Notes: generated from the letters alone by a model not told the origin. Counted from the first letter of the stretch, positions 7,951-15,031 are shown. The stretch is 18,202 nucleotides of DNA from Spirochaetaceae bacterium (GCA_028527945.1 JAQQAK010000173.1:1-18202); one strand, 5' to 3'. Numbers and translations are program-made.

Positions 7951-7980
7951 ATAATAGCAGTACAGCTCGCAGGTAGTCAA
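7951..7980 (-). promoter_or_regulatory. Strong sigma-70 promoter of the SLBB gene, leaderless architecture
   Basis: On the minus strand TTGACT (7980-7975) and TATTAT (7956-7951) are 18 bases apart, with a TG extension before the -10. Counting from the -10 box, the predicted first transcribed base is the A of the ATG at 7944. No ribosome-binding site could then exist, which predicts a leaderless mRNA. Confidence 0.65.
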
Positions 7981-8018
7981 CGGTAATAATATATAGTTTC
8001 ATAAAAAAACTTTATTTT

Positions 8019-8058
8019 TTAGAGAGCTTTCTAATATAGAGCTTTTGTGAGAGCTTTC
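8019..8058. promoter_or_regulatory. Palindrome and triple AGAGCTTT repeat upstream of aroB
   Basis: TTAGAGAGCTTTCTAA (8019-8034) is a 16-base palindrome with one mismatched pair. The octamer AGAGCTTT occurs three times in direct orientation (8023, 8038 and 8050), spaced 15 and 12 bases. The array ends just before the aroB -10 box and also faces the SLBB promoter, so it is a candidate binding site for a regulator of either gene. No known regulator motif is recognised. Confidence 0.4.
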
Positions 8059-8077
8059 CGAACCTTATCTTTTTATA

Positions 8078-8083
8078 TATAAT
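8078..8083 (+). promoter_or_regulatory. -10 box of aroB
   Basis: A perfect TATAAT ends eight bases before the aroB ATG. The expected start of transcription is about 8090, leaving a leader of roughly two bases. No good -35 is visible at 16-18 bases spacing (TTTCCG is the nearest). The AGG that abuts the ATG is too close to act as a ribosome-binding site. Confidence 0.5.
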
Positions 8084-8091
8084 CACACAGG

Positions 8092-9144
8092 ATGTTTAGT
8101 TTTAATGTAATTCTTGAAGGAAAAACAACTGAAGTAGTAATTGGCCGCAGCCTAGATTTTTCTTCACTATATAATGATTCAGAGAAAGGGCAGAATGCTT
8201 CTCTGTTGGTGACAGATGATACCATGTTTACTTCTGATGAAGCTGAGGCTTTATCTAAACACAGCAAAGAAGTAGTAGTTCTTGGTTCAGGAGAAAAGTA
8301 TAAGGATTTAGAATCTGTTCAGAGTATAGAACAATCAGCTGTAAATGCTGGTTTGGACAGAAGTTCTGTAATAACAGCATTGGGCGGAGGAGTCATTTGT
8401 GATATAACAGCCTTTGCTGCATCTCTCTATATGAGAGGTTGTCGTTTAGTTCTTGTTCCCACAACTTTACTTTCTATGGTTGACGCTTCAATTGGCGGAA
8501 AATCCGGTGTTGATTTTATGGAGCGTAAAAACCTTATTGGTTCTTTTTATCCCGCAGAGAAGGTTTGTATTGATACAAATTTTCTTTTAACTCTTTCGGA
8601 TAAAGAATACTTAAGCGGTTTTGCAGAAATAATAAAACATGCCTTTTTATCCGGAGAGGATTTTCTAAAATACATAGAAGACAATTCTAAGGCGGTTTTT
8701 AATCGGGATCCGGATATTATGGCAGAGCTTATCTTTAAAAGCTTAAAGGTTAAAGCTTTTTACATTGAACAGGATTTTAAAGAGCAGGGTATCAGAACTC
8801 ATTTAAATTTGGGACATACCTTTGGGCATGCTCTTGAGGCTGCAGCAGGCCTTGGTACCATAACTCATGGAGAAGCTGTGGCTTGGGGAATTGCAAAGGC
8901 TGTAAGGGCCGGAGTTTTGGCTGGAATCACAGAGCCTGCTTACGCTGATAGAGTTATTTCTGTATTAAGAAAATATGGTTATGAAGTGGATTTCAATGCT
9001 TTTGACACAAAAAAGTTTATGAAAGCCCTGCATTCTGATAAAAAGAAGCTGAATGGAAAAGTCCGTTTTATTTTACAGAAAAAAATTGGTGAAACAGATA
9101 TATTTCAACTTGATGATCAAATTATAAAAGAGGCAATAAAATAG
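8092..9144 (+). CDS. aroB: 3-dehydroquinate synthase AroB
   Basis: AroB cyclises DAHP to 3-dehydroquinate, the second step of the shikimate pathway, using NAD+ and a divalent metal. The 350 residues show the family's signatures: GGGVICDITAFAASLYMRG (98-116), PTTLLSMVDASIGGKSGVD (123-141), and NLGHTFGHALEAA (239-251) followed by THGEAVAWG (258-266). The expected metal ligands are present as E179, H242 and H259, with spacing like the E. coli enzyme. The protein is complete and not fused to other shikimate domains, and no other aromatic-pathway gene lies in the window. It is the first gene of a cluster with the Nudix hydrolase and the helicase; its stop is followed two bases later by the next ATG. 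Confidence 0.96.
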   Translation: MFSFNVILEGKTTEVVIGRSLDFSSLYNDSEKGQNASLLVTDDTMFTSDEAEALSKHSKEVVVLGSGEKYKDLESVQSIEQSAVNAGLDRSSVITALGGGVICDITAFAASLYMRGCRLVLVPTTLLSMVDASIGGKSGVDFMERKNLIGSFYPAEKVCIDTNFLLTLSDKEYLSGFAEIIKHAFLSGEDFLKYIEDNSKAVFNRDPDIMAELIFKSLKVKAFYIEQDFKEQGIRTHLNLGHTFGHALEAAAGLGTITHGEAVAWGIAKAVRAGVLAGITEPAYADRVISVLRKYGYEVDFNAFDTKKFMKALHSDKKKLNGKVRFILQKKIGETDIFQLDDQIIKEAIK

Positions 9145-9146
9145 AT

Positions 9147-9992
9147 ATGCAGTTTTCTCAATGTTTTGACGATTTTAGTGAGTCTGAAGATGACAGCTTT
9201 ATATTTATTGTAAAAGAGAATGATTTACTTTTATATAATAACGAAATACCTAAAAAATCAGAGTTTAAAGATTTTTTATCACCAAAAGGGACTGTCTTTT
9301 TAGGTAAAGGTCTTAGTTTTGGCAGACTTGATGGAAGGCTCTGCTTTGTTTTTTCTATGAAAGAAGATGATGTCTCATCTGTTTTTGCAGAAGGAATTTT
9401 ACCTGATGTTTTTGCTTTTATATCTGTAAGAGAAATATTTTTGAACAGAGACAGCGATTTGTCTAAAGCCGCTGCTATAGCTTTGCATTTTACATTCTGG
9501 AATAACCATAGCAGGTTTTGCGGAAGCTGCGGAGCCCGTAATATCTGGGAAAATACACTTACTGCAAAAAAATGCCCTGAATGTGGTTATGTGCAGTTTC
9601 CAAAAATCTCTCCTGCAATAATAATTGCTGTATCAAAGGGTGATGAGCTTCTTCTTGCTCATAACGCCAATTTTCCAGAAGGCCGTTATAGTGTTCTTGC
9701 TGGGTTTATGGAAATGGGCGAATCTATAGAAGAAACAGCTGCTCGAGAGGTTAGAGAAGAGGTCGGAATCGATATTAAAAATATACAGTATTATTCAAGC
9801 CAGAGTTGGCCTTTTCCAGATTCCTTAATGATAGGCTTGACTGCCGAATATGATTCCGGAGAAATTGTTTCTGACGGAATAGAAATCCTCCATGCAGACT
9901 GGTATTCACCTGATAATTTTCCTGATATTCCAGGGCATGGAACAATAGCGAGAAAACTTATTGAATACACAAAGAGAAAAAATAAATCCTGA
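9147..9992 (+). CDS. nudC: NudC-type NAD(H) pyrophosphatase / NAD-cap hydrolase
   Basis: This 281-residue Nudix hydrolase matches the NudC family, which splits NAD(H) into NMN(H) and AMP and, in E. coli, removes NAD caps from RNA. It has the usual order: a variable N-terminal domain (1-115), a zinc ribbon with C125, C128, C143 and C146, and the Nudix domain with a complete box GX5EX7REUXEEXGU from G186 to I208. The NudC signature SQPWPFPxS appears as SQSWPFPDS (218-226), with one Pro-to-Ser change. It starts two bases after aroB, with only a distant AGAGG site inside the aroB end, and the helicase gene starts within its last 32 bases. The adjacent RNA helicase fits, but does not prove, a role in RNA turnover. 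Confidence 0.94.
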   Translation: MQFSQCFDDFSESEDDSFIFIVKENDLLLYNNEIPKKSEFKDFLSPKGTVFLGKGLSFGRLDGRLCFVFSMKEDDVSSVFAEGILPDVFAFISVREIFLNRDSDLSKAAAIALHFTFWNNHSRFCGSCGARNIWENTLTAKKCPECGYVQFPKISPAIIIAVSKGDELLLAHNANFPEGRYSVLAGFMEMGESIEETAAREVREEVGIDIKNIQYYSSQSWPFPDSLMIGLTAEYDSGEIVSDGIEILHADWYSPDNFPDIPGHGTIARKLIEYTKRKNKS

Positions 9993-12450
9993 AAGTCTTC
10001 CTGTTTACAGAGAGCGTAAAAGAATCCTTGATGCTCTTGAGAGTAATCAGGTAATAGTAGTAGAAAGTCCGACCGGCTCAGGAAAAACAACCCAATTACC
10101 GTTGATTCTTAATGAGGCTGGTTACTCAGCTTCAGGAATAATTGGTGTAACACAGCCCCGTCGTATTGCAACCCTATCTGTTTGCGACTATATATCGGAA
10201 CAGTTAAATGTTAATGTTGGAGATTTTGTCGGATACAAAATGCGTTTTGAAGATAAAACTAAGCCTGAAACCAGAGTCAAGGTAATGACTGATGGAATCC
10301 TTCTACAGGAAATAAAGGCTGATCCTTATCTTGGTCGTTATAGTGTTTTAATGATTGATGAAGCGCATGAGAGAAGTCTTAATATAGATTTTATTCTTGG
10401 ACTTCTGAAGAATCTTCTGAAAATCCGAAAAGATCTACGAGTTATTATTTCTTCAGCAACAATAAATGCCGGAGTTTTTTCAGAATATTTTAATAAATGT
10501 CCGGTTATCCATATTGATACAGAAACCTTTCCGGTTGAAATACATTATGCTCCTCCAAGAGTTTCAGGTAATCCTGATTCAATTCTTGAAAGGATTTTAG
10601 AAATTGTAAAAAAACATATTCAAAGTTCCAAAGGCGATATTTTAATATTTCTACCGGGTGAAAGGTTAATTAAAGACTGCGTTACTCAACTTTATTCTTC
10701 TGAAATTAGGCAGAAACTTTTTATTCTGCCGTTATATGGACGTTTGAGCCGAGAAGAACAAGAGCGTGTTTTTATTAAAACTCCTGAAAATAAGATTAAG
10801 GTTGTTGTTGCAACTAATATTGCAGAAACCAGTGTCACAATTGATGGGATAACTACTGTTATAGATCCCGGCCTTGCCAAGATAAATTTTTATAATCCAA
10901 GAACATACACATCATCACTTGTTGAACAGTCTATATCAAAGGCATCAAGTAATCAGCGAAAAGGTCGAGCTGGACGTACTCAGGCTGGAGATTGTTACAG
11001 ACTTTATTCTGAAGACGAGTTTTCATTTAGAGAATTATATACACTTGAGGAAATTTACCGAACAGATCTTTCTGAAGTTGTACTGAGAATGGCTGAGCTT
11101 GGTATTACAGATTTTTCAAGCTTTGACTTTATTTCATCACCTGGAAAGGACGGTCTTGTCGCTGCTGTTGAAACACTTAGAATGTTTGGGGCTATAGATG
11201 ATGAAAATACTTTAACTTCTACAGGGCAAATGATGGTTGCGTTTCCTATGCTTCCACGGCATTCAAGAATGATCGTTGAGGCAATAAATCGTTATCCTGA
11301 TGTAATTGAAGAAACAATAACTGCTGCATCTTTTCTGACCTCACATTCTCCTTATATACTTCCGCAGGGCGAGGAGCTTGCCGCAAGGAATGCTCATCAT
11401 AGTTTTAGGGATGTTGATGGAGACTTTGTTTCATATTTGAAAATATATGAATCATATATGGATGCTGATGTAAAAGAGGTTTTCTGCAAAAACTTTTATC
11501 TTGATGAGCGAATAATGTCAGAAATAGCTAATATTAAAACTCAAATAGAAGATATTGTCAGAGAGCTTGGTGTCCCAATTTCTGGCGGTGGAAAAACTTC
11601 AGATTATTTATGCGCGGTTTCTGCAGGATTAATGCAGTTTGTTTGTTGCCGATCCGGCCGCGGTGTTTATAGAAGTTTAACTGCTGGGCAGATTTCTATT
11701 CATCCTGGTTCTGTCATGTTTCGGGAGAATCCAAGATATATTGTTGCCGGAGAGGTCGTCCGCACTTCAAGGATGTTTGCCCGTTCGGTTTCTCCATTAA
11801 AAAGGGAGTGGCTCAAGGGGATATCTGAAGATCTTTACTACGAGCTAACAGAAACTATTAGTGGATCTGGTGCAAGACAGAAATCTTTAAAGCAGGTTCC
11901 TGATAATACAGTCAGAATAGGCGGCAAATCATTTAAGACAAGAAACGGTAAGGGTGGCAGGAAAATAGTTGTTTTACCATGGCCAGACTTAAGAACCATT
12001 TTAAAAACCATCAGTTCAGAAGATTTGAAAGGTTTTAAAAAGTTACGTGGTACTGTTTTGCTTGGAGATTGTGAGTTTCTAAGTGGAGAAAAACTTAATC
12101 GAATCGTAAAAATTTGTAAATTGATTAATCCTGAGCATAATCAGACAAGTAAGATTCCTCAACCTTTTTATATCAATGAAGATCTTAATGAAACAGAAAT
12201 CTTTGATGATATAAATCTTGTTATGAAATTATACCGCAAAGATAAAAAACGGAAGAAATTTGGTTTTGTTACTCTACACACAGATGGAAATGGAACCTAC
12301 TGGTTTTCATCTGGAAAATCTTTTTTTACTTCTTTAGAAGAAAGTTTATCCAGCCTTGAAGAAATTGCAGATGAGCTTAAATCTAAAAGTGCTCAAAAGC
12401 AGGTAGGGCGTGTTTATAGACGTTTGACTGAGATGCTTGAAGCCGAATAA
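9961..12450 (+). CDS. DEAH-box ATP-dependent RNA helicase, HrpA-like
   Basis: The 829-residue protein is a superfamily 2 DEAH helicase. Motifs are complete: Walker A TGSGKTTQ (38-45), DEAH (133-136), SAT (165-167), VVATNIAETSVTIDG (282-296) and QRKGRAGR (332-339). An HA2/winged-helix and OB-fold region follows (about 370-680), then a C-terminal stretch of roughly 130 residues with no recognised domain. It is much shorter than E. coli HrpA (about 1300 residues) and near HrpB in length, while the IAETSVTIDG and QRKGRAGR region looks more HrpA-like. The start must be the TTG at 9961: an in-frame stop lies at 9946-9948 and no ATG or GTG precedes conserved sequence. It therefore overlaps nudC by 32 bases, which suggests coupled translation. 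The substrate RNA is unknown. Confidence 0.92.
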   Translation: MNTQREKINPESLPVYRERKRILDALESNQVIVVESPTGSGKTTQLPLILNEAGYSASGIIGVTQPRRIATLSVCDYISEQLNVNVGDFVGYKMRFEDKTKPETRVKVMTDGILLQEIKADPYLGRYSVLMIDEAHERSLNIDFILGLLKNLLKIRKDLRVIISSATINAGVFSEYFNKCPVIHIDTETFPVEIHYAPPRVSGNPDSILERILEIVKKHIQSSKGDILIFLPGERLIKDCVTQLYSSEIRQKLFILPLYGRLSREEQERVFIKTPENKIKVVVATNIAETSVTIDGITTVIDPGLAKINFYNPRTYTSSLVEQSISKASSNQRKGRAGRTQAGDCYRLYSEDEFSFRELYTLEEIYRTDLSEVVLRMAELGITDFSSFDFISSPGKDGLVAAVETLRMFGAIDDENTLTSTGQMMVAFPMLPRHSRMIVEAINRYPDVIEETITAASFLTSHSPYILPQGEELAARNAHHSFRDVDGDFVSYLKIYESYMDADVKEVFCKNFYLDERIMSEIANIKTQIEDIVRELGVPISGGGKTSDYLCAVSAGLMQFVCCRSGRGVYRSLTAGQISIHPGSVMFRENPRYIVAGEVVRTSRMFARSVSPLKREWLKGISEDLYYELTETISGSGARQKSLKQVPDNTVRIGGKSFKTRNGKGGRKIVVLPWPDLRTILKTISSEDLKGFKKLRGTVLLGDCEFLSGEKLNRIVKICKLINPEHNQTSKIPQPFYINEDLNETEIFDDINLVMKLYRKDKKRKKFGFVTLHTDGNGTYWFSSGKSFFTSLEESLSSLEEIADELKSKSAQKQVGRVYRRLTEMLEAE

Positions 12451-12475
12451 GGTCATTTTTTTGCTTTTACTTGTT

Positions 12476-12498
12476 AATTGTAACGGAATGTAACAATT
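12476..12498. promoter_or_regulatory. 23-bp inverted repeat upstream of the sigma-like gene
   Basis: AATTGTAAC (12476-12484) and GTAACAATT (12490-12498) are inverted arms of nine bases with one mismatch and a five-base spacer. The block also holds two direct TGTAAC copies. It is centred about 60 bases before the transcription start expected from the -24/-12 element, where an activator or repressor dimer could bind. The sequence matches no operator I recognise. Confidence 0.45.
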
Positions 12499-12522
12499 TT
12501 CCTGTTTTTACGGCCTAAAAGT

Positions 12523-12538
12523 CGGCATGTTTTTTGCA
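12523..12538 (+). promoter_or_regulatory. Sigma-54-type -24/-12 element before the sigma-like gene
   Basis: CGGCATGTTTTTTGCA has the invariant GG (12524-12525) and GC (12536-12537) with exactly ten bases between them, and matches TGGCACG-N4-TTGCW at 9 of the 11 or so informative positions. Transcription would begin near 12549, between two in-frame ATGs, which would favour the second ATG at 12550. Spirochaetes commonly encode RpoN. A sigma-70 reading is weaker: CATTAT is a possible -10 but has no -35. Confidence 0.45.
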
Positions 12539-12540
12539 TT

Positions 12541-13401
12541 ATGGTATGTATGAAAAACGTACCGGATCGCCTAACAGGGCAAGTTCTCAATTGGCAAGAA
12601 AAGAGAGAAAACTACAAGGCAATTATAGAAAAATGTTCAACTGTAGTTTGCGCCTATCCTAAAAAACATTATGGATGGGACGAAGATCAGTGTCAGGATT
12701 TCTATCTTTTCTTTTTTGACCGTATGGTAAAGCTTATTGAAGGATTTCAATATAACGGAATGTCCTTCTACGCAATTTTGAACAACACCATAGCATTACA
12801 GCTTAAAACATTTTATTTTCGAGAGAAAAATAACAATAATAAAAAAAGCTGTCTGAAATATAATTCTATAATTGAATATGAAGAAGACCGTTATAAATCG
12901 AGAAATTTCGATTTTGAATTGACAGAGTCAGCTTGTGAAAAACTATGCATAGATAAAAATGGAAGAATTCAGAATAAGAAAATTTCTAAACGGCTAATAA
13001 TGTTGATATTAAAAAACTCTCTTATAGTTGATGATTTTTATATAATAAAAATTGCAACTTTAACCGGTGTCAACGAAAAATGGCTTTTTGATTCAATAAT
13101 GAAGCTGCGCGCCAAGTGTGATGACAGGTTAGAACGGCTTGAAATCTACAGAGCTCGCGCGAGTAGGGCTTATATGGATTTATGCCGATTACAACGAAAA
13201 TTAGGAATTTGCTTAAATGAATTAGAAAGAAGACAGCTTCTTATGCGTATAGCCTTATTGCAAGAGCGTTATGAAACAGCTTGTGTAAGACGAAATTCTG
13301 TTCATTATTGTCCTTCCAATTCAGAAATAGCTGAAATTATGCAAATCCCTAAAGGAACAGTAGATTCAGGATTATATTATCTAAAAAAGAAATTAATTTA
13401 G
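12541..13401 (+). CDS. Divergent sigma-70-like protein with long central insert
   Basis: This 286-residue protein resembles an RNA polymerase sigma factor but fits no family I can name. Residues 46-94 read like sigma region 2 (WDEDQCQDFYLFFFDRMVKL, then FQYNGMSFYAILNNTIALQL), the core-binding and -10-recognising part. The C-terminus NSEIAEIMQIPKGTVDSGLY (260-279) is a region-4-like helix-turn-helix. Between them are about 160 residues, far more than in ECF sigma factors, including a second possible helix-turn-helix (IIKIATLTGVNEKWLFDSIM, 168-187) and a charged helical stretch (195-250). There are nine cysteines. The start could be 12541 or 12550. It stands alone with its own upstream palindrome, -24/-12 element and terminator. 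It could also be a DNA-binding protein that no longer binds polymerase. Confidence 0.7.
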   Translation: MVCMKNVPDRLTGQVLNWQEKRENYKAIIEKCSTVVCAYPKKHYGWDEDQCQDFYLFFFDRMVKLIEGFQYNGMSFYAILNNTIALQLKTFYFREKNNNNKKSCLKYNSIIEYEEDRYKSRNFDFELTESACEKLCIDKNGRIQNKKISKRLIMLILKNSLIVDDFYIIKIATLTGVNEKWLFDSIMKLRAKCDDRLERLEIYRARASRAYMDLCRLQRKLGICLNELERRQLLMRIALLQERYETACVRRNSVHYCPSNSEIAEIMQIPKGTVDSGLYYLKKKLI

Positions 13402-13454
13402 CAAAATTGTTTTAAGATCTGGTCTTGAACCGTTCTGAAGTATATTTCAATTTT

Positions 13455-13493
13455 CCCGTCATGAATATTATAGATTAGTGACGGGATTTTTTT
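13455..13493 (+). terminator. Intrinsic terminator after the sigma-like gene
   Basis: CCCGTCA (13455-13461) pairs perfectly with TGACGGG (13479-13485), and a run of seven T follows one base later. The loop is 17 bases. It lies 53 bases past the stop codon and separates this gene from trpR. Confidence 0.85.
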
Positions 13494-13532
13494 ATCAACG
13501 AAAGTGTTTTATAAAAAAGCAAAAACTTGTTA

Positions 13533-13538
13533 TATTAT
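13533..13538 (+). promoter_or_regulatory. -10 box of trpR, leaderless spacing
   Basis: TATTAT ends six bases before the ATG at 13545, so the first transcribed base would be the A of the start codon. No Shine-Dalgarno is present. No convincing -35 is seen at normal spacing. The overlapping TATATT and TATAAA could serve instead, so the exact hexamer is uncertain. Confidence 0.4.
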
Positions 13539-13544
13539 AAATAT

Positions 13545-13823
13545 ATGGAATTAACGGATGTTGAGAAAAATCTGGAAGAATTAAGTATTGCTCTATCCAA
13601 GACTGATGATAAGCAATTAATTTTTAACTTCCTTGAATGTCTTTTAACAAAGAGCGAACGCAATGAAGTTGCCAGCCGATGGGCTCTTGTTAAAATGTTG
13701 GATGAAGGTCTTAGTCAGAGAAGCATATCATCAGCTTTAGGATTAAGTCTGTGTAAAATTACTAGAGGATCTAAAGAACTTCAAAAAGAAGAATCTGCTT
13801 TTAAAAAGATGATTGATATTTAG
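13545..13823 (+). CDS. trpR: TrpR-family transcriptional repressor
   Basis: The 92-residue protein resembles the tryptophan repressor, which binds operators when loaded with L-tryptophan. Alignment by eye to E. coli TrpR gives LLTKSERNEVASRW (33-46) over LTPDEREALGTR, and GLSQRSISSALG (55-66) plus KITRGSKEL (71-79) over the helix-turn-helix. Tryptophan-pocket residues Thr44, Arg54 and Arg84 correspond to T35, R45 and R74, with one residue missing at the turn between. Ser88 is replaced by Glu (E78), so ligand binding is not certain, and the related YerC/YecD group is an alternative, though TRGS favours TrpR. I take ATG 13545 rather than 13527, because conserved-looking sequence starts there and a -10 box lies between them. 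No trp genes are in the window. Confidence 0.75.
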   Translation: MELTDVEKNLEELSIALSKTDDKQLIFNFLECLLTKSERNEVASRWALVKMLDEGLSQRSISSALGLSLCKITRGSKELQKEESAFKKMIDI

Positions 13824-14104
13824 ATATAGCTGTTTCAAAGTATAAAAGAAATAAAAATATTCGAGTTGAGTGGGGATGATACTTATAGCCGCCCCCATAT
13901 GCATTCACTAGTTTAGCAAAAATTGTAGATTGGGGTGATTGATTTATCTAATTTAAAAATAATACATGACAATCTTTTCTTCATGAAACTAATATTAGCT
14001 TAGTCTTACTAAATACCTATTTAAAACTAGACAGAAAAAAGTGTATTGCAATTATAGAAAGAATAGACGAAAATGTCTTAAGAGGCTTTTTAATAGAGGT
14101 AAAG
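13824..14104. other. 281-base intergenic region with coding-like remnant
   Basis: No complete gene is seen. TGGGG occurs at 13871-13875 and 13931-13935, with CCCCCA at 13892-13897 between them, so the C-run could pair with either. From about 13971 to the ankyrin start one frame stays open, in phase with that gene, and reads like protein (for example ERIDENVLRGFLIEVK), but it has no ATG, GTG or TTG. It may be a decayed gene or chance. AGAGG at 14094-14098 is the ribosome-binding site of the next gene. Confidence 0.4.
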
Positions 14105-15010
14105 ATGAAAATATTGATGCTCGGTCGAAAAAAGGATGCAGCGCTTTTTTCAACATTTGAAAAACTTTTTGAGCTAGAAAGATTTGATTTTGATGTTGTA
14201 TTTTTTGATGACTGTGAAGAGGATTCTATTGTCGTTAAATTAAGAGAGTCTGATCTTTTTCTTCTTTTTCCGCATAGCTTGGCAGGTGTAGAATTGGAGC
14301 CTGAAGAAAAAGATTCTTTCTTGTTAGAGGCTTTTACCTCAGGGTATATAATGTCACAAGCTGGAAAGGGGATTATTTTTTCCAGAGATAAAGATTCTCT
14401 TAACCGTGTATTTGGTAGTGAGCCGGTTGTTAGTTCTATAGGCCGAGCTATTGGTTTAATAAGAAAGCGTAAAGAGGTTCTCCTTTCAAATAAAGCGATG
14501 CTCGATGCCAGAAAGGTTATATCTGACGCGCAGCTAAGTTTTAGTGGTAAGGGTTTATTTGAGGCCGTAGAACGTGGAATGTATAAAGAGACTCAGGCAT
14601 TTTTGGCCGCGGGATTTTCTACTGAAACTGAAAATGGAAACGGAGTACCTATTTTATCTGTAGCTGTACGAAATGGCAATTTAGGGTTATGTCGTCTTCT
14701 TATGAGTTATGACGCGGCTCTAAACATTATTGCCAGGGACAGGGTTACCAGCCCAATGATGGACGCGGTTACAGCAGTGAATACAGAAATAGCAGAGCTT
14801 TTAATTGATGCCGGAGCTGATTTAAATTATCGGAATAAAAATGGTCAAAGCGCGTTAATAGTAGCAATAGGAGCCAGAATGGAAGATATTGCTTTTATGT
14901 TGATTGAGAAAGGTGCTGATACCTCTCTAAAAGACAGTCTTGGTATGAGCGCTTATGATTATGCTAAACTTTTTTCTCTGGCAGGGCTTAAAGAAAAGCT
15001 TGAAAAATGA
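14105..15010 (+). CDS. Ankyrin-repeat protein with alpha/beta-like N-terminal domain
   Basis: The C-terminal half of this 301-residue protein (about 149-301) holds four or more ankyrin repeats, protein-binding modules seen as LFEAVERGMYKETQAFLAAG, PILSVAVRNGNLGLCRLLMS, AVNTEIAELLIDAGADLNYR and ARMEDIAFMLIEKGADTSLK. The N-terminal 140 residues are unrecognised. They look alpha/beta (MKILMLGRKK, DFDVVFFDD, ESDLFLLFPHS), reminiscent of receiver or TIR-like folds, but no catalytic motif is visible. There is no signal peptide, so it is probably cytoplasmic. ATG 14105 has a good AGAGG site six bases upstream. The next gene, for a membrane protein, follows 21 bases later, so the two probably form an operon and may interact. 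Confidence 0.82.
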   Translation: MKILMLGRKKDAALFSTFEKLFELERFDFDVVFFDDCEEDSIVVKLRESDLFLLFPHSLAGVELEPEEKDSFLLEAFTSGYIMSQAGKGIIFSRDKDSLNRVFGSEPVVSSIGRAIGLIRKRKEVLLSNKAMLDARKVISDAQLSFSGKGLFEAVERGMYKETQAFLAAGFSTETENGNGVPILSVAVRNGNLGLCRLLMSYDAALNIIARDRVTSPMMDAVTAVNTEIAELLIDAGADLNYRNKNGQSALIVAIGARMEDIAFMLIEKGADTSLKDSLGMSAYDYAKLFSLAGLKEKLEK

Positions 15011-15031
15011 TAGTATTTGTCTTAAACAAAG

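Noticed and set aside
7945..7980. Start of the SLBB protein at the upstream ATG at 7980
   Set aside because: It would add 12 residues before the signal peptide and lie on the -35 box of a strong promoter.
13907..13917. ACTAGTTTAGC downstream of trpR as a TrpR operator
   Set aside because: Only one CTAG half matches; the second half of the dyad is missing and the site follows rather than precedes trpR.
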